Assembly: GCF_015694345.1 (NCBI RefSeq)
Contig: NZ_JADQDC010000003.1
Coordinates: forward strand, 1-64,000
DNA length: 64,000 nt
Direction: 5' to 3'
From: Novosphingobium jiangmenense
Lineage (GTDB): Bacteria > Pseudomonadota > Alphaproteobacteria > Sphingomonadales > Sphingomonadaceae
In this document: positions 44,162-51,544 of the stretch, one piece after another
Layout of the letters: each line of letters begins with the position of its first letter
How positions within the stretch are numbered: position 1 is the stretch's first letter
The notes under the pieces: model-generated
Seen by the model: only the letters and a program-made list of their open reading frames with translations
The model's database searches: none
What the model was told of the DNA's origin: nothing
Translations under genes and position numbers: made by a program

Positions 44162-45395
44162 GCAGCAACGGCCCACTATCATACTTAGTGTTATGGATCA
44201 ATGAATATGAGCCGCTCATGTTTTGCTCGATCAGGTTGCCGATGCGCTGTGCTGCCTCGATGACATGACCATCGTCAAGGTGAGCATAGCGGGTCGTCGT
44301 GCGCACATCGGCATGGCCCAGCAGCTTGCCGATCATCGGCAGAGTTTCCGAATGGGCGGCGGCATGGCTGGCAAAGCTGTGCCGCAGATCATGGATGCGA
44401 ACGCCGGGTAGGCCCGCTTCGTCACGCAGCTTGCTCCACAGGTTCCCGATGTCGGTAATCGGGTGCTGTGTTGCCGGGTTCCAGAACACATAGCGCTGCT
44501 TCTCACGGCGCGGCAGGGCGTGAAGAATGGATGCAGCCGCTTCGGCCAGCCAGACCGTGCGCGGGCCAGTCTTGCTGTCGGTCAGCAGCAAGCGCCTCCC
44601 TCGCACTTCGCTCCATTTGAGACACGTGATCTCCGACTTGCGGCAGCCAGTTAGGATCAGCAGGCTGATCGCGGCGCAATGCAGCGGAAAGGTTTTGCCG
44701 TGCCGGTTGAGCACTTCCCCGATCCGCCTGAACTCCTGATCGGACAGGAAGCGCTCGCACTTCCGGCCCTTGTTCTTGCGGATATAGAGGCAAGGGTTCG
44801 ACCCTTCGGGCCGCACGCCCCATTGCTCGGCCTTGTTGAACATGGCGCGCAGGATTTCACCGCAACGGTTGGCAGCACCGGGACCGCCTGTGTTGGTGAT
44901 CCGGTTGAACCATTCCTGCACATGGCGTTCTTCGATCTCATCGAGGAACAGGCCTTCGAACGCGCGGTCGAGATATTTCCGCTTGTAGTAACGGTGGGTG
45001 TAGAGCGTGGAAGGTTTCCATTTGGGCGACACACGGTCCCAGTAGGTCTTGAGGAAGTCCCGGTAGGATGGGACCTTGCGCAGCTGCTTGCGCTCCTCCG
45101 CCGGGTTGTCGCCGGTCTGGGCGCGAAGCAGGACGCGGCGCGCCACATCCATTGCCTGCGCACGGCGCAGCACCTTGTCGTTGCCGATCGTCACCGTGCG
45201 CGTGCGCCCTTCCATGCGAGCCTGGACGATATAGACCTTGCGTCCGCTCGCATAATGCCGCGTCCCGAAGCCGAGCAGTTCGCGTGTCCAGCACGTCTTG
45301 CGCAGCTCACCCAAGCCACCACACTTGCCAATCACATGGAGCCGGAGACTGCCCAACTCCTCGGCGACGATCCCCCGCAGGGTAAGCGCGTTCAT
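44154..45395 (-). CDS. Tyrosine recombinase, second of a tandem pair
   Basis: This 413-residue recombinase keeps the catalytic set: Arg in TGCRKSEI, Lys in TDSKTGPR, HDLRHSF, His in LGHADVRTTTRYAHL and the final Tyr of that block. An N-terminal SAM-like core-binding domain precedes it (YRDFLKTYWDRVSPKWKPSTL). ATG 45395 overlaps the stop of the first recombinase (ATGA). Two coupled but different recombinases suggest a complex that acts on an asymmetric site. Confidence 0.9.
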   Translation of the reverse strand: MNALTLRGIVAEELGSLRLHVIGKCGGLGELRKTCWTRELLGFGTRHYASGRKVYIVQARMEGRTRTVTIGNDKVLRRAQAMDVARRVLLRAQTGDNPAEERKQLRKVPSYRDFLKTYWDRVSPKWKPSTLYTHRYYKRKYLDRAFEGLFLDEIEERHVQEWFNRITNTGGPGAANRCGEILRAMFNKAEQWGVRPEGSNPCLYIRKNKGRKCERFLSDQEFRRIGEVLNRHGKTFPLHCAAISLLILTGCRKSEITCLKWSEVRGRRLLLTDSKTGPRTVWLAEAAASILHALPRREKQRYVFWNPATQHPITDIGNLWSKLRDEAGLPGVRIHDLRHSFASHAAAHSETLPMIGKLLGHADVRTTTRYAHLDDGHVIEAAQRIGNLIEQNMSGSYSLIHNTKYDSGPLLHD

Positions 45396-46648
45396 TGTCC
45401 GACTCCGATCAGGCGCGCGATGGAGCCGGATACGCGCTCTGCCGCGTCGGCGACGATCTCGTCGGACAGATGGGCATATCTGGTCGTCGTTTCTGCCAGC
45501 GCATGACCCAGCAGCTTGCCGATCACCATCAGCGAGATGCTGTCGCGGATCGCAACCGAAGCGAAGCTGTGGCGCAGGTCGTGAAGCCGCACATCCGGCA
45601 ACGCTGCGCGATTGCGGATCTTCGACCAATGGATGCCGAGCGTGATCGGCTTGTCGGGATTTCGGAACGAGGGAAACAGCAGACCGGTTGGTTTCCGATT
45701 TGGCAGGGCTGCGATTACATCTACGGCCTGCCGGTTGAGATAGACGATCTTCGCGCCGGTCTTGCTGTCCGGCAGCATCAGGCGCGGTTCCTGCACCCAT
45801 TCCCAGCGCAGTTGCTCGATCTCGCCGCAACGTGCGCCGGTGAAGATCAGCAGGCGGATCGCCGCGACATAGAGCGGCTGCTCGGCCTCATAGTCCTGCA
45901 ATGCCGTGGCAAGCCGCGCATATTCGTGTGGTGACAGAAACCGCTCCATCGGTTTACGCTTGTATCTCGGCGTGCCTTTGCAAGGGTTCGAGCCGCGCGG
46001 ACGCAGACCAAGGCGCTCGGCATAACCCATCATCACGGAGAACACTGGCAAGGTGCGGTTGAACACGCCGGGCCGCTCAACGAAGCTGTCGCGCCAGAAC
46101 AGGATGTCGCCCTTCGCCAGGTCGTCAATCCGCCGGTCGCCGAAAGCGCCGAGGATTTCCTTGAAGATGGCGCTCTCGTTGCGCTTTCGGGTCGATGGTT
46201 TCCAGTGTCGCGAATAGTCAGCCCAGAAGCGCTCGGCGTAGTCGCGCAGCAGGGGCGCATCGCTCTTCTGCGCGGCGCGGGCCTTCTTGCGTGTCGGCAA
46301 CCCATCGAGCGCCACCTCGGCCAGCTTCGCCCGCGCGAGGCGGCGAGCCGTGGCGGGCGAGATGTCACGGGAGGTTCCCAGCGACACGCGCCGCAGCTTG
46401 CCGCGCTGGCGGAACAGGACAAACCATGTCCGCCTGCCGCCGGGATTTACCCGCAGGCCAAAGCCCGGCAGGTCAACATCCCAATACTCCCTGAGACGCT
46501 TGCCCGGTTTGCGCCGAACAATATTGCCGTTGAGCCGAACTCGATTGCTCGGCTTTGCCTTTTCACCACTCCCAGGCCCATCACCGGACCGGGCCTGAGA
46601 ATGATTCGTGGCTTCATTCGCTGGTAGCAGATAGCCATTTGCTTGCAT
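45392..46648 (-). CDS. Tyrosine recombinase, first of a tandem pair
   Basis: This 418-residue recombinase has an Arm-DNA-binding-like N terminus (YWDVDLPGFGLRVNPGGRRTW), a core-binding domain (LRDYAERFWADYSRHWKPST) and the catalytic residues in TGARCGEI, SKTGAK, HDLRHSF and LGHALAETTTRYAHL. A near-perfect ribosome site AAGGAGGAG (46656-46664 on the other strand) precedes ATG 46648. It leads the transcript int-int-higB-higA. Confidence 0.92.
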   Translation of the reverse strand: MQANGYLLPANEATNHSQARSGDGPGSGEKAKPSNRVRLNGNIVRRKPGKRLREYWDVDLPGFGLRVNPGGRRTWFVLFRQRGKLRRVSLGTSRDISPATARRLARAKLAEVALDGLPTRKKARAAQKSDAPLLRDYAERFWADYSRHWKPSTRKRNESAIFKEILGAFGDRRIDDLAKGDILFWRDSFVERPGVFNRTLPVFSVMMGYAERLGLRPRGSNPCKGTPRYKRKPMERFLSPHEYARLATALQDYEAEQPLYVAAIRLLIFTGARCGEIEQLRWEWVQEPRLMLPDSKTGAKIVYLNRQAVDVIAALPNRKPTGLLFPSFRNPDKPITLGIHWSKIRNRAALPDVRLHDLRHSFASVAIRDSISLMVIGKLLGHALAETTTRYAHLSDEIVADAAERVSGSIARLIGVGQ

Positions 46649-46721
46649 TGACTTGCTCCTCCTTGTAGAGGAACAACTTCGCGTAACCTATTGCTTAACA
46701 ATCTCTTTCTGCCGCATGGCG

Positions 46722-46746
46722 GCGTACGGTGTGCTCTACACTGTAC
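46722..46746 (+). other. Possible recombinase core site: 13-bp repeat within a dyad
   Basis: GTACGGTGT-GCTCT-ACACTGTAC (46724-46746) is an inverted repeat with 8 of 9 matching arm positions and a 5-bp spacer, the layout of a tyrosine recombinase core site. Its left part GCGTACGGTGTGC (46722-46734) is repeated exactly at 36163. It lies about 75 bp upstream of the first recombinase. It could also be an operator for the int genes. Confidence 0.4.
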
Positions 46747-46851
46747 CCAGCTTTTGAGTTTCTGGCCGACCATTTTCCTGCAACAGACTAGGCGACACCG
46801 AATCACATTCCTTAGGAGTCGCAGCCGCTGCGGCGCCTGATGCAGGTTTTG

Positions 46852-47748
46852 TCAGTGCTTGAAACAATGCTCTCGATGCCAGGCCAGGAAGGCCGGATGC
46901 GGGCGCTCTAGTGGTCGCTGTGGTGGGATGGCGAAGCCGGTCCTGTTGATCAGCGAGCGGATGCTGTCAGGGTCGTTCGCCTGCCGGCTGACGAGAATTT
47001 CGAGATCGTCGTTCAATCCGATTAGGCCCCGATCGAACATCCAATGGACAGTTCCCGAAAGGGCAATACCGTTAGTGACGATGTCAGGCCCGCCGCGATC
47101 AACGGGGCGGATATGGGCTGCCTCGACCTCGGCGCGGCCGCCGCCATTGATCAGCTTCAGCCCGGTTACCGCGCAGCGGGCGTCATAGGCCTCGACCACA
47201 CGGCGGCGGAACAGACGATCACGGACCAGCCTTGAACCGAGATGTGCCACGCGGTCGCGCTGGATCTCGAACTGGAACGGCGAACGTTCTTCGCGAAGCA
47301 TATTGTCGGACGCCTCGTCGATCCTCGGTAGGAAGCTGTCATCGTCCGCAAGGCCAAGGTCGATGATGCGGTTGAAGTCCTCAATGGATAGGGGCCGGAC
47401 TGCGGATTGGGCGCGACCCGAAATCTTGCCCTGCTCATTGAGAACTCCGCGTTCGACTAGCCCCAGGGGGCCGTTGAACGGGACCGGGTTGGGGAAGTCC
47501 AGGTAGGTACCGGGTTCGATCAGGGCGAGATACATGTCGCTGGCGGTTGGGTCCGGCACGACATGCGCAACTTTGGCCGCTGCGAAGTACCCGCGCGTGT
47601 CGCGGATCTTGCTCGGCTCGTAGTAGATAATCCAATCGCCAATGCAGGCGTTGACGCGGGTCAGGTATTGACGTGGGAACTGATACTGCTCCGCCGGACT
47701 GTCGTCGTAGATCGAGTCAGTCCGATGAACGAAGATGCCTTTGGTCAT
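46852..47748 (-). CDS. HNH endonuclease with PUA/EVE-like N-terminal domain
   Basis: This 298-residue protein begins with a small beta-rich domain (residues 1-100: IFVHRTDSIYDDSPAEQYQF, RVNACIGDWIIYYEP) that resembles PUA/EVE-type base readers. It ends with an HNH_2-like nuclease (YDARCAVTGLKLI, His212 in AHIRPVDRGG, Asn226, His235 in TVHWMFD). This layout suits a modification-dependent (type IV-like) restriction enzyme. The start overlaps the hipA stop by four bases, so it is the third gene of the hipBA operon. Confidence 0.8.
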   Translation of the reverse strand: MTKGIFVHRTDSIYDDSPAEQYQFPRQYLTRVNACIGDWIIYYEPSKIRDTRGYFAAAKVAHVVPDPTASDMYLALIEPGTYLDFPNPVPFNGPLGLVERGVLNEQGKISGRAQSAVRPLSIEDFNRIIDLGLADDDSFLPRIDEASDNMLREERSPFQFEIQRDRVAHLGSRLVRDRLFRRRVVEAYDARCAVTGLKLINGGGRAEVEAAHIRPVDRGGPDIVTNGIALSGTVHWMFDRGLIGLNDDLEILVSRQANDPDSIRSLINRTGFAIPPQRPLERPHPAFLAWHREHCFKH

Positions 47749-49085
47749 GACGCTCGCGCTCCCCCGTCAGCAGAATAGGCACTCGCGCCGATCGTCGGGA
47801 CGTCGTCCGTGGGCACTTCGCCGTCGTTGGGCAGGCCTTCCTTTCCGGCATGCGCCCTGACCTCAGTCGCCCGTTCCTCGATCTCCTTTGCGAAGACTTC
47901 CAGCATCGACGAACTGGCTGGCATTGCTGCCACTTCCTCGGCTGCTGCGGGCAGCTCGCGCAGCAATCGTGCCGTCACCTGCTCCACCCGCTGCACAGTT
48001 CCCCGCGCTGCCAGTCCTGCAGCTTCGGCCATGCGCCGCCAGTGGCGACCGTAGATGTGGCGGCCGCGGCGCTGCCCGCCTATCGCCTGGGCGTGGTTCT
48101 GGGTGATGTTCGTCCAGGCAAGGCCGGACATCAGGTCATACAGCGGGGCAAGCTGCGGCGCGCCCGGGCCGAGCAGGATCGAGTAGTTCTTGGCGTGAGA
48201 GTCAACGTTGCCGATCGCAATATTGAAGATCACGGCGTCGAGCAGCCGGGTGATGTCACGCGCGGTCATATGCTGCCGGACAAGGGCGAACATGTCGGCG
48301 ATTGAAGGGCCGCGTGTGCCGGTGCCGTTGAACTCGTACTTGGCTGCAGGCGGCCGGCCGAGAGCCTGGCAGAAATCCTCCTGATGCAGGCGGCGGACAT
48401 TGTTGCCGGTGCCTGTCCGGTCATAGCGCTCGACAAGCAGGTAGCTACGTTGCCCTGCTACGCCTGTGGTCACCGGTGCAACAGCGAGGCCGATGCGGCG
48501 GGCGAGAACCATGCACAGCGCTTCATTCTGGACGCTGCCGGGCAGGCGTGGATTGTCGGGCTTGAGGATTTGCGTAGACGGCGCGCCGTTAATCGGCACG
48601 GTGATCTGCCCATCGATGACCGCCACCGGCAGCTTCTCCTGCGCGCCGGCAAGGCTCATCGATACACCGTCCTCGCCAACCAGAAAGGGCCGCGCGGGCA
48701 GTTCCTCGATGATCCTTTCAAGTGCGCCGGCATCCGGGATCGTACGATAGCCGGGCTCGCCACGCGGTTGCTGCGGCGCGATGCTGAGCGCGCCTGCCAG
48801 ATCGTTGCCGGTCTGCGCGATCAGCCCGAGTGCGTCCTCCGGTGCCGCTCCTAGCGCCCGCGTCATGGCGCGCAGTGGTTCGCCTTCCGGCAGGAGGTTC
48901 ATTAGCCAGGGAAGGACCTGGCCCCCGTCATAGGGTTCTGGCCGGATCGGGATGGCCAGCGAGATGGGGAAGTTCTCAGCAGATGAGGTCCAGGCATCCG
49001 CATAGGTAAGGCGGGTTGCCCGCGCGTCGGCGCTGATCGTGGCGACCAGGCGGTCTTCGTAGTGAACCGGAAGGTCCACCGTCAT
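47745..49085 (-). CDS. hipA: HipA-family serine/threonine kinase toxin
   Basis: This 446-residue protein has the HipA N-subdomain with SLAGAQEKL (144-152) and the kinase core: LLVERYDR (216-223), HQEDFCQALG (234-243), catalytic IGNVDSHAKN (291-300, Asp295) and metal-binding DLMS (317-320). HipA phosphorylates targets such as glutamyl-tRNA synthetase and induces dormancy. It overlaps hipB upstream and the HNH nuclease gene downstream by four bases each. A charged C-terminal tail of about 60 residues exceeds the E. coli length. Confidence 0.92.
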   Translation of the reverse strand: MTVDLPVHYEDRLVATISADARATRLTYADAWTSSAENFPISLAIPIRPEPYDGGQVLPWLMNLLPEGEPLRAMTRALGAAPEDALGLIAQTGNDLAGALSIAPQQPRGEPGYRTIPDAGALERIIEELPARPFLVGEDGVSMSLAGAQEKLPVAVIDGQITVPINGAPSTQILKPDNPRLPGSVQNEALCMVLARRIGLAVAPVTTGVAGQRSYLLVERYDRTGTGNNVRRLHQEDFCQALGRPPAAKYEFNGTGTRGPSIADMFALVRQHMTARDITRLLDAVIFNIAIGNVDSHAKNYSILLGPGAPQLAPLYDLMSGLAWTNITQNHAQAIGGQRRGRHIYGRHWRRMAEAAGLAARGTVQRVEQVTARLLRELPAAAEEVAAMPASSSMLEVFAKEIEERATEVRAHAGKEGLPNDGEVPTDDVPTIGASAYSADGGARAS

Positions 49086-49297
49086 GCCTGCGAAATGCCG
49101 GTTGCGGTGAGCCGCAGGCCCACGGCCTTGGCGGCGGCGAGTGCCTTGCCGAGTTGGGCGGTGGGCTTTCCTGCTTCCAGATCGACGATGAAGCGTTCGC
49201 CGCTATTGATGGCGAGTGCCAGCTCCCGCTGGGTAATGCCAAGGGCCTTGCGGGCGGAAGCAACAGCGGCGCCGAACTGGGTTGCGTTGTCTATCAT
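49082..49297 (-). CDS. hipB: HipB-family antitoxin, XRE type
   Basis: This 71-residue HTH protein (FGAAVASARKALGITQRELALAINSGERFIVDLEAGKPTAQ) has the HipB signature GxRFIxDLExGKPTxxLG. ATG 49297 is chosen because the domain begins just after it and the first operator lies six bases upstream. HipB represses its own operon and neutralises HipA. Confidence 0.92.
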   Translation of the reverse strand: MIDNATQFGAAVASARKALGITQRELALAINSGERFIVDLEAGKPTAQLGKALAAAKAVGLRLTATGISQA

Positions 49298-49302
49298 GTC
49301 AT

Positions 49303-49320
49303 TCTTACCGAGCGGTAAGA
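49303..49320. promoter_or_regulatory. HipB operator O1
   Basis: TCTTACCG-AG-CGGTAAGA is an 8-bp-arm inverted repeat directly upstream of hipB, centred at 49311.5. First of three equally spaced sites. Confidence 0.75.
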
Positions 49321-49353
49321 TTGCACATGTGTCGTGGAGTTTCAAGAGCATTT

Positions 49354-49369
49354 CTTCCCGATCGGGAAG
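49354..49369. promoter_or_regulatory. HipB operator O2
   Basis: CTTCCCG-AT-CGGGAAG is a perfect 16-bp palindrome centred at 49361.5, 50 bp from O1. It differs from O1 and O3 at one position per arm (CCC instead of ACC). Confidence 0.7.
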
Positions 49370-49403
49370 GATGTGCTCTGAAATTGCAGTCTATCAGGAA
49401 TTT

Positions 49404-49419
49404 CTTACCGCTCGGTAAG
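49404..49419. promoter_or_regulatory. HipB operator O3
   Basis: CTTACCG-CT-CGGTAAG is centred at 49411.5, again 50 bp from O2. It is the site closest to the divergent gene at 49484. Confidence 0.75.
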
Positions 49420-49483
49420 TTGATTGGTAGCTTGAGCGGAGGATCCGTGCTACGAAGGATCGCCGCAGCCATGAGATCTATTC

Positions 49484-49801
49484 ATGTCGATCGCCAGCGC
49501 TCAATTCGACGATGCCGAGGTCCAGGCGATGGCGCGCGCCGCCGCCACCCTGCTCGCGCGGTGGGGCGTTCCAGATGAAATGGTCGAGCGGCTTATCAAC
49601 GGCGAAGGGCGGGCTGCAGCGCTGCTCGGCATTCATCGCGCATTGCGATGCATATTCGCTGACAGCGATAGGGTTGCGCGGTGGATTGATGCACCTAACC
49701 AGGCCTTTGATGGGGCCTGCGCGCTGGATGTCATGCTGGCAGATGGCCTCGAAGGTATGCGGCGCGTCGAGGCCTACCTGGATGCGGAAATCGCCAGCTG
49801 A
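49484..49801 (+). CDS. MbcA/ParS/Xre-type (DUF2384) protein without RES partner
   Basis: This 105-residue protein carries the DUF2384 toxin-binding domain: WIDAPNQAFDGACALDVMLADG (65-86) and GMRRVEAYLDAE. Such proteins are normally the antitoxins of RES-domain NAD-degrading toxins. No RES gene follows; the next gene is the integrase on the other strand, 36 bp away. It diverges from hipB, and the operators lie in the shared region. Confidence 0.75.
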   Translation: MSIASAQFDDAEVQAMARAAATLLARWGVPDEMVERLINGEGRAAALLGIHRALRCIFADSDRVARWIDAPNQAFDGACALDVMLADGLEGMRRVEAYLDAEIAS

Positions 49802-49837
49802 ACAGATTGGTGGCAGATCCTGAGCGGTGCAGCAGGA

Positions 49838-51082
49838 TCAACCCGGCAACGCGATCGCAGCGCCTGATGGCTTGCGGAAGCTGCCTTGCAGCACCTTTGC
49901 GCCGGAGCGCAACTGGTCGAGATAGTCAGCCCAGCTCTGCATCATCCTGATCCGTTCTTCCCAGTGCTCGCCGCGTGCATAGGCGCGGCGGACGTCATCG
50001 GTCTCGGCATGGCCAAGCTGGCGCTCGATAGCATCGGGGTTCCAATGGCCCTGCTCGTTCAGCAGGGTGCTGGCCATGGCGCGGAAGCCGTGAGCGGTCA
50101 TCGTGGTCCCGTCGAAACCCATTCGGCGCAGCGCGAGGTTGATCGTGTTTTCGCACATGGGCCGGTCGCGCTTGCCTTGGGCGGGGAAGAGGTAGCGGCG
50201 GTTGCCCGTAATCTCGCGCAGCTCTTCCAGTATGGCGAGCACTTGGTGGCTTAGCGGAACGCGGTGCGCCACGCGCATCTTTGTCTTGTCGGCAGCGATG
50301 GTCCAGATGTTGCGGGTAAAGTCGAATTCGCTCCACTCGGCCTGCCGCAGTTCGCCCGGACGCACGAAGACATAGGGGGCCAGTCGCAGCGCTGCGTGAG
50401 TGACCGGATAGCCTGAATAGGCGTCGATCGCGCGCAGCAACGCGCCCACTTCCTTCGGAGTGGTGATAGCGGCGCGGTGCGTCACCTTGGGCACGATCAG
50501 CGCACCGCGCAGGTCTGCTGAAACGTCGCGGTCGGCGCGGCCGGTGGCGATGGCATAGCGGAACACCTGTCCGCAGGTGCTGCGCAGCCGTCGTGCGGTT
50601 TCGTAATGCCCGCGCTTCTCAACCGCGCGCAGGACTGCCAGCAGTTCGGGAGCCTTGATCTCGCCGACCTTGCGGTCTCCGATGATGGGGTAGGCGAATT
50701 CGAGCAGCCATGTCAGCTTGCCCACGGTCACATCGGCACGGCCCTCGCGTCGGGCTTTGTCGAGCCATTCTTCCGCCACGGCCTTGAAACTGTTCACATT
50801 GGCAAGCGGGCCGGTGATCTTGTCGATCTTGCGCTTGACGGCAGGATTGATGCCCTCGGCGATCTGCTTCTTGATCTCCAGTCGTTTGGCTCGTGCTTCG
50901 GCCAAGGTGACGGTCGGATATACCCCGAGTGCCGCAGTGGCCCGCTTTTCACCGAACCTGTAGTCCATCCGCCAGTATCGCTGACCCGCCTTCGTCACCA
51001 GCAGGTACAGCCCGCCCCCATCGGAGAGCTTGTAGGGCTTGTCGCGCGGTGCGGCTTTTCGGACGGCCAGATCGGTCAGCAT
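49838..51082 (-). CDS. int: P4-type tyrosine integrase of the island
   Basis: This 414-residue integrase has a DUF4102 arm-binding N terminus (LTDLAVRKAAPRDKPYKLSDGGGLYLLV) and a catalytic domain with Arg in VRPGELRQAEW, HRVPLS, AHGFRAMAST and LGHAETDDVRRAYARGEH. The final Tyr is in AYARGEH, a common variant in P4-type enzymes. It lies 157 bp from the 3' end of tRNA-Leu, the usual place for such integrases. ATG 51082 begins the conserved N terminus; upstream are the arm-site repeats. Confidence 0.95.
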   Translation of the reverse strand: MLTDLAVRKAAPRDKPYKLSDGGGLYLLVTKAGQRYWRMDYRFGEKRATAALGVYPTVTLAEARAKRLEIKKQIAEGINPAVKRKIDKITGPLANVNSFKAVAEEWLDKARREGRADVTVGKLTWLLEFAYPIIGDRKVGEIKAPELLAVLRAVEKRGHYETARRLRSTCGQVFRYAIATGRADRDVSADLRGALIVPKVTHRAAITTPKEVGALLRAIDAYSGYPVTHAALRLAPYVFVRPGELRQAEWSEFDFTRNIWTIAADKTKMRVAHRVPLSHQVLAILEELREITGNRRYLFPAQGKRDRPMCENTINLALRRMGFDGTTMTAHGFRAMASTLLNEQGHWNPDAIERQLGHAETDDVRRAYARGEHWEERIRMMQSWADYLDQLRSGAKVLQGSFRKPSGAAIALPG

Positions 51083-51103
51083 GGTGCCACCTCTGTCGGT
51101 TTT

Positions 51104-51124
51104 GATACCGTCAGATATACCGTC
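51104..51124. repeat. Integrase arm-site repeat, right end
   Basis: GATACCGTCA-GAT-ATACCGTC contains two TACCGTC units and matches 25113-25133 at 19 of 21 positions, in the same orientation. It lies in the leader of the integrase gene, where binding could also repress int. Confidence 0.6.
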
Positions 51125-51202
51125 ATGTACCGCCAATTTCAACGAATTCGGCTGGATGCCGATGGACGCTCAACTGGTCGTAAGCCTCTGTTTTCTTGGA
51201 TT

Positions 51203-51232
51203 TTTCCGGACGCTTGCGGATGCGTCCGGAAA
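51203..51232. other. Strong hairpin next to the tRNA-Leu attachment site
   Basis: TTTCCGGACGC (51203-51213) and GCGTCCGGAAA (51222-51232) form an 11-bp perfect stem with an 8-base loop, six bases beyond the tRNA 3' end. There is no U-run after it in the tRNA direction, so it is not a standard terminator. It may limit transcription into int, or be part of the recombination site. Confidence 0.55.
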
Positions 51233-51238
51233 GAAAAA

Positions 51239-51254
51239 TGGTGCCCAGAAGAGG
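51239..51254 (+). other. Right attachment site in the tRNA-Leu 3' end
   Basis: TGGTGCCCAGAAGAGG is the CCA end, acceptor strand and part of the T arm of tRNA-Leu read on the plus strand. It matches 25037-25051 apart from one extra C. Integration left the tRNA complete at this end. Confidence 0.7.
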
Positions 51255-51326
51255 ACTCGAACCTCCACGCCCTTGCGAGCGCCAGCACCTGAAGCTGGTG
51301 CGTCTACCAATTCCGCCATCTGGGCA
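51239..51326 (-). tRNA. tRNA-Leu (CAG)
   Basis: On the minus strand the sequence begins TGCCCAGATGGCGGAATTGG and ends in an encoded CCA. The acceptor arms TGCCCAG and CTGGGCA pair fully. The anticodon loop CTTCAGG carries CAG within CCAGC/GCTGG, and a long variable arm typical of tRNA-Leu is present. Its 3' end is the insertion site of the island. Confidence 0.96.
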
Positions 51327-51544
51327 CGGGGCGGAAGGCAAAAGCGCCGTCCGCCGGGTAGGAGGGCGCCACTAAGGGATGGGCGGCGGGGTGTCAACGG
51401 GGCAAATCCACGCACGGACAACTCTTTTTGCAACCGGGCCGGAGAACGGGAGTTTCCTCATTGAAACTGCGCCCGCTGCTGTGCCAAAGGCGTCGCGTGA
51501 AACGGCCCGGACTGCGGGCGCAAGTGAATCAGGACACGCTCGAT
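51327..51544. other. Gap right of the island boundary
   Basis: It contains the leader of tRNA-Leu (minus strand) and of the NAD-binding protein gene (plus strand). I see no further gene or repeat. Confidence 0.5.

Larger units (their letters stand above)
25037..51254. mobile_element. Genomic island inserted at tRNA-Leu(CAG)
   Basis: The right end is the 3' end of tRNA-Leu with a P4-type integrase directly inside it. The left end carries TGGTGCCAGAAGAGG, a copy of the tRNA 3' end TGGTGCCCAGAAGAGG with one C missing, in the same orientation. Both ends also carry GATACCGTCA-n-ATACCGTC repeats, which look like integrase arm sites. The content is typical cargo: restriction systems, toxin-antitoxin genes, an IS3 element and further recombinases. 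The one-base difference in the core suggests the island is old or no longer excises. Confidence 0.8.
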
